A stretch of DNA of 5,154 nucleotides from Gammaproteobacteria bacterium. Its GTDB lineage: Bacteria > Pseudomonadota > Gammaproteobacteria > Ga0077536. Numbering within the stretch: the first letter of the stretch is position 1; each line of letters begins with the position of its first letter. The stretch spans positions 1-5,154 of the forward strand of contig DPMX01000142.1 of the NCBI GenBank assembly GCA_003540955.1. Reading direction: 5' to 3'. The position numbers and the translations under genes were made by a program. Of this stretch, positions 1 to 5,154 are shown piece after piece. Under the pieces are notes generated by a model that had not been told where the DNA came from, ran no database searches, and worked only from the letters and a program-made list of their open reading frames with translations.

Positions 1-333
1 TAGGCAGGCGGCCTTCGTCGCGTCGCATACCGAGCCGCCACCCAAGGCGATAACCATGTCTGCATTGCTGTTACGTAAAGTGGTAGTCAACCGAACCACA
101 TCTTCGCGCGGCGAATGGGCCCGGATACCACTGACTTCGGCAACACATAATTTGCCAAGGGCACCTTTTACAACCTCAGCGAGGCCATTAGGTTGGTTAA
201 GGCTCGTGTTAGTAACGAAGACAATGCGCGAGACCTTTTGGCGTTCAATTTCTTCGACAAGCGCTTCTGCCACAGGTTTACCGTAAATAACCTCCTGCGA
301 CGGTGCCGGGGTGTATCGTCCTATTTGGCTCAT
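1..333 (-). CDS. Iron-containing alcohol dehydrogenase family protein, maleylacetate-reductase-like (N-terminal part)
   Basis: The reading frame is open on the minus strand from an ATG at 333-331 to the window edge, giving 111 codons of a protein that in this family is usually about 350-400 residues; the C-terminal part is outside the window. Residues 36-41 (RIVFVT) resemble the first strand of the nucleotide-binding domain. Residues 82-108 read AHSPRED, then a hydrophobic strand, then GGGSVCDATKA. The GGGSxxDxxK signature (G98-K107) is the NAD(P)-binding glycine-rich loop of group III (iron-dependent) alcohol dehydrogenases. The HxPRE-like stretch before it recalls the maleylacetate reductase-like subgroup. 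The metal-binding Asp and His residues lie further on and cannot be checked. The family interconverts alcohols with aldehydes or ketones, or reduces maleylacetate, in the cytoplasm. The gene is divergent from the CoA-transferase operon and may share its regulator. Family assignment is firm; the substrate is unknown. Confidence 0.88.
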   Translation of the reverse strand, partial: MSQIGRYTPAPSQEVIYGKPVAEALVEEIERQKVSRIVFVTNTSLNQPNGLAEVVKGALGKLCVAEVSGIRAHSPREDVVRLTTTLRNSNADMVIALGGGSVCDATKAACL

Positions 334-343
334 GGTAGTCTCA

Positions 344-348
344 CTCCT
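344..348 (-). promoter_or_regulatory. Ribosome binding site of the iron-dependent dehydrogenase gene
   Basis: Read on the minus strand this is AGGAG, 10 bases upstream of the ATG at 333. It supports that start. It lies in a small inverted repeat (CACT at 342-345, AGTG at 349-352) that could form a weak four-pair stem over the site; such a short stem is probably not functional. Confidence 0.6.
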
Positions 349-369
349 AGTGGGTTTTATTGCAGATTT

Positions 370-379
370 GTAGTTCTAC
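370..379. promoter_or_regulatory. Short dyad, possible operator
   Basis: GTAG and CTAC flank a central TT, giving a 10-base inverted repeat near the middle of the divergent intergenic region. The symmetry does not extend into the flanks. Position between two divergent genes is typical of an operator for a shared regulator, but a repeat this short is expected by chance fairly often, and no regulator gene is visible in the window. Confidence 0.2.
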
Positions 380-460
380 GCTGAGATATGGCTTAAATGC
401 AAATTAGTTTTCAGATAGGTGGTACATTCATCCTCCATTAATAACAAGGCTAATGCGAAT

Positions 461-1666
461 ATGTTGATACTTGAGGGAATTCGCGTACTCGATTTTACGC
501 AGTATTTGGCTGGGCCTACGGTCGGTCGTCTGATGGCCGAGATGGGTGCCGACATTACTAAGATCGAAATTGCACCTGGCGGTGACCCATCGCGCGGATT
601 ACCGTTTACTGATGACGGGCGCAGTGGCTATTTTATCCAACAAAATCGCGGTAAGAAAAGTCTCGGTCTCAATCTAAAAAAACCTGAGAGCGATGTAATT
701 TTGCGGGAGTTGATCGCGGAAGTTGATGTTGTCATTGAGAACTTCGGACCTGGGGTCATGGAGAAGAAACACCTTGCTTGGGACGATATCAAAGCGATTA
801 ATCCCAAGGCCATCATGGCTTCGATTTCTGCCTACGGTCGTGAGAGTCCGTTATCTCACAAGACCGGTTATGACTGGGTCGCTCAGGCTTTTGCTGGGAT
901 CATGCATATGACCGGCGAGCGCGATGGACCGCCGTTGCCAGTAGGTCTCGGGGTCGCTGATATTACCAGTGGTGTCCACGCGTTTTCAGCGATCGGCTAT
1001 GCCTTGTTTCACCGTTCTAGAACAGGGGTGGGACAATGGTTAGATATTAGTATGGTGGATGCAATGTTTCACCTGCACGACGTTTCGCTGCAAGGTTTCA
1101 CCTTAACAAAAGGTAAATTTAGACCTCACCGTCAAGGTGCACATCATGAACTTATCGCACCGTTCGGTGTATTCAAAGGGCCAAGCGGATACATTTGCAT
1201 CCTGTCGCTGCAACCTCAATGGAAAAATGTCTGCGCCGCGATAGGTCGCCCGGATTTGGAGCATGATCCTCGCTACGCGGATGCTACTTCGCGAGGTGAA
1301 CGACAGGCGGAACTTGTCGAGATCATAGAAACTTGGATGACCGGCTTTCCCAATAACGAATCGGTACTGGACATACTCGAAGAGCATCGTGTCCCGGCGT
1401 CGCCAGTAATGGATCCGGCGGAGGCTATCCAACACCCGTATTTCCGAGAGCGTGGCATGGTACGTGAAATCACGGATCCGGTTATGGGCGACCTGACAAT
1501 TCCAGGATTTCCACTGCGCTTTACCGAGCAGCCCGAACGGCTCGATTTAGTTGCGCCAACCTTAGGCCAACATAACGAAGAAGTCTTATCGCGGATGCTC
1601 GGATATAATGCTGAAAGAATTCGCGATTTAGAGCAGTCTGGTGTATTGGTGTCACGCGAGCGCTGA
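461..1666 (+). CDS. CaiB/BaiF family CoA-transferase (class III)
   Basis: This is a complete 401-residue protein, the usual length for the family. Class III CoA-transferases move CoA from an acyl-CoA donor to a free carboxylic acid, through an aspartyl-CoA thioester, in the cytoplasm. The N-terminus (LEGIRVLDFTQYLAGP, residues 4-19) is typical. Then come NRGKKSLGLNL (62-72), ENFGPGV (93-99), where many relatives have ENFRPG, and GLGVADITSG (162-171). Asp167 aligns by motif with the catalytic Asp169 of formyl-CoA transferase. The C-terminal part has HRVPASPV and, near the end, LGQHNEEVL, both family hallmarks. The ATG at 461 is chosen because it places the family's usual N-terminus; CAAGG at 445-449 is a weak ribosome site 11 bases upstream. 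A GTG at 419 would add 14 unconserved residues and has no Shine-Dalgarno sequence. It is the first gene of the plus-strand set, 25 bases before the amidase. The acid it activates is not predictable; a racemase or lyase of the same fold is less likely but possible. Confidence 0.93.
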   Translation: MLILEGIRVLDFTQYLAGPTVGRLMAEMGADITKIEIAPGGDPSRGLPFTDDGRSGYFIQQNRGKKSLGLNLKKPESDVILRELIAEVDVVIENFGPGVMEKKHLAWDDIKAINPKAIMASISAYGRESPLSHKTGYDWVAQAFAGIMHMTGERDGPPLPVGLGVADITSGVHAFSAIGYALFHRSRTGVGQWLDISMVDAMFHLHDVSLQGFTLTKGKFRPHRQGAHHELIAPFGVFKGPSGYICILSLQPQWKNVCAAIGRPDLEHDPRYADATSRGERQAELVEIIETWMTGFPNNESVLDILEEHRVPASPVMDPAEAIQHPYFRERGMVREITDPVMGDLTIPGFPLRFTEQPERLDLVAPTLGQHNEEVLSRMLGYNAERIRDLEQSGVLVSRER

Positions 1667-1679
1667 ATAAACTGAAAAA

Positions 1680-1685
1680 GAGAGG
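1680..1685 (+). promoter_or_regulatory. Ribosome binding site of the amidase gene
   Basis: GAGAGG lies 6 bases before the GTG at 1692. It decides the start in favour of this GTG over the in-frame ATG at 1704, which would be 18 bases away. Confidence 0.7.
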
Positions 1686-1691
1686 TAGAGA

Positions 1692-3116
1692 GTGTCAGAA
1701 TTAATGCGAAAGACGATGGTTGAACAGGCTGCGCTCGTGAAAAGCGGGGAGGTCTCGGCTGCAGAACTTGTAGAAGCTTCGATTGCGGCAATCGAAGAGC
1801 TGAATCCGTCGATTAACGCCGTTGTCATACCGATGTTCGATATGGCCCGCGAAGCCGTGCGAGGACTGCGCGGTGACGAGGCTTTCTGTGGTGTCCCAAT
1901 GTTACTAAAAGATGTGGTGGCGGAATATGCTGGCTCCCCTATGACGGAAGGATCACGTTACCTGGAAGGCTACGTTTCACCGCGGGATTCAGAACTAGTG
2001 GCCCGTTATCGTCGCGCAGGATTTATCATTTGTGGTAAGACCAACTCTCCGGAGTTCGCCTCGAAACCAACCACCGAGCCAGAACTCTATGGGCCGACGA
2101 GAAACCCGTGGGATCTCAGCAGGTCGCCGGGTGGATCGTCTGGCGGCGCTGGTGCGTCGGTTGCTTGCGGTATGGTTTCAGTTTCGCATGCAAATGATGG
2201 TGGTGGATCGACGAGAGTGCCAGCGGCGGCTTGTGGATTAGTTGGGCTGAAAGGTACCCGTGGACGTAACCCGACGGGACCCGACTACGGTGATATCGGT
2301 GCTCACGGCCTTTTGTCGGAGCATGTTGTTACCCGCACAGTGCTCGATAACGCTCTCATGCTCGATGTTACTGCTGGCCCTGACATTGGAGCGCCGTACT
2401 ATCCGCCGCCACCGGCACGACCGTTTGCCGAAGAAGTTGGGATCGATCCTGGCCGTTTACGGATCGCATTCAGCGAAGAGCCTGTGCTCTCGACTGAGGT
2501 CGCGGAAGATTGTAAATCTGCAGTGAGGGAGATTGCGAAGTTATGTGAGGACCTAGGGCATCACGTCGAAGAAGCGAAACCACTCGTCGACGCTGGAAAA
2601 TACGGTAAGTTCTTCACTACTATCTGGGCCGGGATGGTGGCCTGGATGATTCGCGATTGGGAACGTCGCACCGGTCGTAAACCAGAACCGGAGTTGTTTG
2701 AACGCCATACGTGGAAGATGTACTCGATTGACGCTGAGACGCATCCGTCTGACTTCATTTTGGCAATGCATGACATGCATATGTTTACACGGGAAATTGC
2801 GCCGTTTTTTGAAAACTACGATGTTTTACTGACGCCGACCTTGACTCGCCCGCCGCCGCCGCTCGGTTGGTTTGATTTTGATCCGAAGTACCCCCGTCAA
2901 GCGACTGAACGGATGGAGCAATTCCCTCGCTTCACGATGATCGCGAATATAACAGGTCAACCCGCTATCTCGTTGCCGTTGTGTTGGAATGATGCCGGTT
3001 TGCCGATCGGTATTCACCTAATGACCCGTTTCGCTGATGAAGCGACTTTGTTTCGCATTGCGAGTCAACTTGAAACTGCTAAGCCATGGGCTCATCGTTG
3101 GCCTGAAGTAAATTGA
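1692..3116 (+). CDS. Amidase-signature family hydrolase, NylA-like
   Basis: This complete 474-residue protein begins at GTG, set by the ribosome site at 1680-1685. Amidase-signature enzymes hydrolyse amide C-N bonds with a Ser-cisSer-Lys triad. All three residues are visible: Lys73 in MLLKD, cis-Ser149 in SPGGSSGG, and nucleophile Ser173 in HANDGGGSTRVP. The 24-residue gap between the two serines equals that of fatty acid amide hydrolase (Ser217, Ser241). The HANDGGGS form of the nucleophile motif, the YDVLLTPTL segment (376-384), the PPPPLG after it and the C-terminal PWAHRWP ending resemble proteins annotated as 6-aminohexanoate-cyclic-dimer hydrolase (NylA, about 490 residues). I see no signal peptide, so it should be cytoplasmic. 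It lacks the features that would mark a GatA subunit of a tRNA amidotransferase, and no gatB or gatC is nearby. Position between a CoA-transferase and HyuA suggests amide catabolism. The fold and catalytic chemistry are firm; the natural substrate is unknown and need not be a nylon oligomer. Confidence 0.93.
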   Translation: MSELMRKTMVEQAALVKSGEVSAAELVEASIAAIEELNPSINAVVIPMFDMAREAVRGLRGDEAFCGVPMLLKDVVAEYAGSPMTEGSRYLEGYVSPRDSELVARYRRAGFIICGKTNSPEFASKPTTEPELYGPTRNPWDLSRSPGGSSGGAGASVACGMVSVSHANDGGGSTRVPAAACGLVGLKGTRGRNPTGPDYGDIGAHGLLSEHVVTRTVLDNALMLDVTAGPDIGAPYYPPPPARPFAEEVGIDPGRLRIAFSEEPVLSTEVAEDCKSAVREIAKLCEDLGHHVEEAKPLVDAGKYGKFFTTIWAGMVAWMIRDWERRTGRKPEPELFERHTWKMYSIDAETHPSDFILAMHDMHMFTREIAPFFENYDVLLTPTLTRPPPPLGWFDFDPKYPRQATERMEQFPRFTMIANITGQPAISLPLCWNDAGLPIGIHLMTRFADEATLFRIASQLETAKPWAHRWPEVN

Positions 3117-3143
3117 TTCCAAGCGTCTCAATAAAAACCTCTT

Positions 3144-3148
3144 GAGGT
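3144..3148 (+). promoter_or_regulatory. Possible ribosome binding site of the hyuA leader ORF
   Basis: GAGGT lies 5 bases before the GTG at 3154, a good Shine-Dalgarno match at normal spacing. It is too far (68 bases) to serve the hyuA ATG at 3217. It also forms the right arm of the dyad at 3137-3148, so it could be masked by pairing with ACCTC, although a two-base loop makes that hairpin strained. Confidence 0.3.
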
Positions 3149-3153
3149 ACGCA

Positions 3154-3216
3154 GTGACATCACCTTGGTCGCAGTCCAGCGAAGCAGTATTGTGGCCACT
3201 TGTAACCTCCCATTGA
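3154..3216 (+). CDS. Possible 20-codon leader ORF coupled to hyuA
   Basis: A GTG at 3154, preceded by GAGGT at 3144-3148, opens a 20-codon frame that begins VTSPWSQ and ends in TGA at 3214-3216. That stop directly abuts the hyuA ATG (TGAATG), in the same frame. hyuA itself has no Shine-Dalgarno sequence: the bases before its ATG contain CCTCC, which is the anti-Shine-Dalgarno pattern rather than its complement. Ribosomes finishing this ORF could therefore restart on hyuA. The peptide has two tryptophans and no recognisable domain. It may equally be a chance ORF; only the combination of a good ribosome site, exact abutment and the poor hyuA site makes it worth marking. Confidence 0.3.
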   Translation: MTSPWSQSSEAVLWPLVTSH

Positions 3217-5154
3217 ATGAGGGGTCCGCGCACAATAAGTATTGACGTTGGTGGTACTTTTACCGATGTTCTGTCCGTGGATGAGAGCGGTGTAATCCAG
3301 AGTTTCAAATTGCCCACGGTGGCACCTAGCGAATTTGCCTCGACATTGAATAGTTCTCTTGGGCAGATCTCCAAACAGGACGAATTGCTCTATAGCACTA
3401 CGGTAACGTTAAATAGTCTACTCACTGGTACGCTTCCGCATATTGGGCTTGTTGTGACGGCTGGTTTCCGCGATATCCTCGAAACCGCACGTCTTCCGAG
3501 AAGCGGTGATAAGGCGTCATCGAATCAACTACCACGCCGCCTGGTTAGTATTGAGTGGGTACGCGAAATACAAGCGCGACTCGAGGCTACGGGTGCGGTA
3601 CGAATTGGTATCGATCGTTCAGAAATCGAAGCTATCGCCCAGGAGTATCAAGCCGCTGATATTAGTGTGGTCGCGGTCTCGCTGCTCCATAGTTATTTGG
3701 ATCCGGCACACGAACAAGCCGTAGCGGAAGTTTTTGCCGAGGTCACGCCTGGTATCAAAGTAGTGCTCTCGAGTACGGTGTTGCCAGAACTGCGAGAATA
3801 CGAACGCACCTTAACGACCGCATTGAATAGTTGCCTTATCCCGTCACTAGAAGAGCATCTCGATAGCTTAGTGCCAAATTCGAATAAGTCGACTTCACAG
3901 ATATGGTTAATGCAGTCAAATGGCGGTCTATCGAGCGCCGAAAGTCTTTCTCATCAACCATTGGCTACCGCACTTTCCGGCCCAGGCGCAGCAGTTGTCG
4001 GTATGCATTGGTTGGGAGAAAAAAGTGGTTTCGAAAATTTTATTACGCTCGATGTCGGTGGTACATCCACGGACGTCGCCTTGATCACAAACGGCGATTA
4101 TGCGTTGACTACTAGGGGCAGTGTTGCAGGGTTCCCGATAAAAACCCCGATGCTTGACGTTTTTTCGATCGGTGCAGGCGGTGGATCAATTGCCCACGAG
4201 GGCTTTGATCGTCGGTGGCATGTTGGCCCTGAAAGCGCTGGTGCGCGCCCGGGTCCTGCTTGTTATGGGCACGGCGGAGAATTGCCAACATTAACCGATG
4301 CGCAACTCGTACTGGGGCGGATTCCCGATGCGTTGCTTGGCGGTAGCGTGCCTCTCGATAGAACGCGCTCTTGGGATGTTCTTGAGATTTTTGGCCAAAA
4401 TCGTGGCTTCGATGTATTAACTACGGCACGCGGAATCCTTGAAATCGCGAGCCACAACATGTGCGGTGCGATTCGGCGAGTTTCGGTATCTCGCGGGTGT
4501 AGCCCGACCGACCATGCGCTGCTTGCAATGGGTGGTGCCGGACCGCTTCATGCGGCCGAGCTCGCGGACCTACTAGGCATGACGACGGTTATCGTCCCGC
4601 CGCAGCCCGGACTAGCGGCCGCATGGGGGCTTTTGGCAGCTGATGTAACACGTGATTTTGTCTTACCTTGTGGCGTTATTGATGATGCGCTCGACGTATC
4701 AAAAATAAAAATCGGGCTTCGCGCTCTTCGCGGGCGCGCGCAAAGCTGGTGTGAAGCTGAACCTTTTATGGGTGGCGACTGGTTAATGAACGCCAAATTG
4801 GATCTGCGCTACGTAGGTATGACTCAGGAGTTGACGATCGAATGTCCTTCTGGATCAGATCTAAAAAAGAATGTCGCAAGCACAATTGACAGCTTTCATG
4901 ATCACTTCGAACAATTATCTGGACGTACGTGGCGTGATCGCGAAGCCGTTGAGATTGTCAACTTACGTTTGACAGTGAGGGGGCTACGACGGAAAGTCGA
5001 CCTACCCCGACACGTCCCGAATCAGATAAAAAATACGCCGCCGAAAACCACTCGCGAAGTCGGGTATCTCGGTACTAAAGTATTGCAGCCAACGCCGATA
5101 TACGACCGCGCTGCGCTGGACTCGACGTTCCAAACAGTTGGCCCGGCGATTATC
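3217..5154 (+). CDS. hyuA: Hydantoinase/oxoprolinase family protein, HyuA-type subunit (C-terminus missing)
   Basis: The frame is open from ATG 3217 to the window edge, 646 codons; relatives are usually about 680-720 residues, and the last visible residues (VGPAII) match a conserved stretch about 50 residues before the usual end. The family uses ATP to open cyclic amides (5-oxoprolinase, N-methylhydantoinase, caprolactamase) or to carboxylate ketones, with a HyuB-type partner. The N-terminal Hydant_A_N domain begins with the phosphate loop DVGGTFTDV (10-18). The main domain shows YERTLTT, SNGGL, SGPGAAV (254-260), the second phosphate loop DVGGTSTDV (279-287), GAGGGS (319-324), VGPESAGARPGPACYG (336-351) and MGGAGPLHA (438-446). 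The C-terminal domain has DLRYVGMTQEL and EIVNLRL. An in-frame TGA just upstream makes 3217 the earliest possible ATG, and the position suits the family's usual N-terminus. It has no Shine-Dalgarno sequence. The segment 59-71 departs from the usual HGTTVATNALLER pattern. hyuB is expected next. The family is certain; the substrate is not, and the symbol denotes the family only. Confidence 0.95.
   Translation, partial: MRGPRTISIDVGGTFTDVLSVDESGVIQSFKLPTVAPSEFASTLNSSLGQISKQDELLYSTTVTLNSLLTGTLPHIGLVVTAGFRDILETARLPRSGDKASSNQLPRRLVSIEWVREIQARLEATGAVRIGIDRSEIEAIAQEYQAADISVVAVSLLHSYLDPAHEQAVAEVFAEVTPGIKVVLSSTVLPELREYERTLTTALNSCLIPSLEEHLDSLVPNSNKSTSQIWLMQSNGGLSSAESLSHQPLATALSGPGAAVVGMHWLGEKSGFENFITLDVGGTSTDVALITNGDYALTTRGSVAGFPIKTPMLDVFSIGAGGGSIAHEGFDRRWHVGPESAGARPGPACYGHGGELPTLTDAQLVLGRIPDALLGGSVPLDRTRSWDVLEIFGQNRGFDVLTTARGILEIASHNMCGAIRRVSVSRGCSPTDHALLAMGGAGPLHAAELADLLGMTTVIVPPQPGLAAAWGLLAADVTRDFVLPCGVIDDALDVSKIKIGLRALRGRAQSWCEAEPFMGGDWLMNAKLDLRYVGMTQELTIECPSGSDLKKNVASTIDSFHDHFEQLSGRTWRDREAVEIVNLRLTVRGLRRKVDLPRHVPNQIKNTPPKTTREVGYLGTKVLQPTPIYDRAALDSTFQTVGPAII

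Larger units (their letters stand above)
334..460. promoter_or_regulatory. Divergent intergenic region with promoters for both transcription units
   Basis: This 127-base AT-richer stretch separates the starts of two divergent genes, so it should hold the promoter of each. I could not find a convincing sigma-70 promoter on either strand. The best plus-strand guess is TTGTAG (368-373) with TTAAAT (393-398), but the 19-base spacer is too long and the match is poor. A short dyad at 370-379 is the only symmetric element I would mark. The region is inferred to be regulatory from gene orientation, not from a recognised motif. Confidence 0.5.
3117..3216 (+). other. Amidase-hyuA intergenic spacer
   Basis: These 100 bases separate the amidase stop from the hyuA start. 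They hold a short perfect dyad, ACCTC-TT-GAGGT (3137-3148), whose two-base loop and lack of a following T-run argue against a terminator, and a possible leader ORF from 3154. I see no promoter I would defend. Transcription probably continues from the upstream genes. Confidence 0.5.

Noticed and set aside
56..384. Plus-strand open frames of 63-76 codons at the left end
   Set aside because: They lie opposite the iron-dependent dehydrogenase, whose frame on the minus strand carries the GGGSxxDxxK motif, and have no ribosome site or recognisable content.
1273..1791. A 172-codon open frame on the minus strand across the CoA-transferase/amidase junction
   Set aside because: Its product is rich in Ser, Pro and Arg with no recognisable domain, and it lies antisense to two well-supported genes whose catalytic motifs account for the sequence.
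2846..2862. CCG triplet run as a microsatellite or unstable repeat
   Set aside because: It encodes the four prolines of the PPPPLG segment in the amidase, which is expected in this family, and is too short to be a notable repeat.
1692..3116. Amidase as the GatA subunit of Glu-tRNA(Gln) amidotransferase
   Set aside because: The nucleophile motif and C-terminal ending are of the NylA-like type, and no gatC or gatB is adjacent.
3137..3148. ACCTC-TT-GAGGT as a transcription terminator after the amidase
   Set aside because: A five-pair stem with a two-base loop is strained, and it is followed by mixed sequence rather than a T-run.
3214..3216. TGA read through or decoded as selenocysteine to give a longer HyuA
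   Set aside because: The residues after the TGA already form the normal HyuA N-terminus, the upstream residues match nothing in the family, and I see no convincing stem-loop after the stop.
3018..3374. A 118-codon open frame on the minus strand over the amidase end, the spacer and the hyuA start
   Set aside because: It is antisense to the conserved DVGGTFTDV region of hyuA and the amidase C-terminus, and shows no family resemblance.

Overview
The window looks like ordinary bacterial chromosome with moderate GC: densely packed genes, GTG and ATG starts, and a short AT-richer divergent intergenic region. Gene content and codon use fit a proteobacterium or a similar heterotroph, but nothing in the sequence fixes the taxon. 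I see no rRNA, tRNA, CRISPR array, insertion sequence or attachment site.

Layout: positions 1-333 (minus strand) hold the first 111 codons of an iron-containing alcohol dehydrogenase family gene that runs out of the left edge. Positions 334-460 are the divergent promoter region. On the plus strand there follow a complete CaiB/BaiF-type (class III) CoA-transferase (461-1666), a complete amidase-signature hydrolase resembling the 6-aminohexanoate-cyclic-dimer hydrolase (NylA) branch (1692-3116), a 100-base spacer holding a possible 20-codon leader ORF (3154-3216), and the first 646 codons of a HyuA-type hydantoinase/oxoprolinase subunit (3217-5154), which runs out of the right edge.

The three plus-strand genes lie head to tail with gaps of 25 and 100 bases and no convincing terminator, so they probably form one operon. 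The HyuA family uses ATP to open cyclic amides (5-oxoproline, N-methylhydantoin, caprolactam) or to carboxylate ketones. Amidase-signature enzymes hydrolyse C-N amide bonds, and CaiB enzymes activate carboxylic acids as CoA thioesters. A coherent but unproven reading is a catabolic module for an unidentified cyclic or linear amide: ring or amide opening to a free acid, then CoA transfer, with the divergent dehydrogenase acting on an alcohol, aldehyde or keto intermediate. The substrate cannot be read from sequence alone.

The least ordinary details are the start of hyuA, which lacks a Shine-Dalgarno sequence and is abutted by the stop codon of a small ORF that has a good one, and a divergent N-terminal motif in HyuA.
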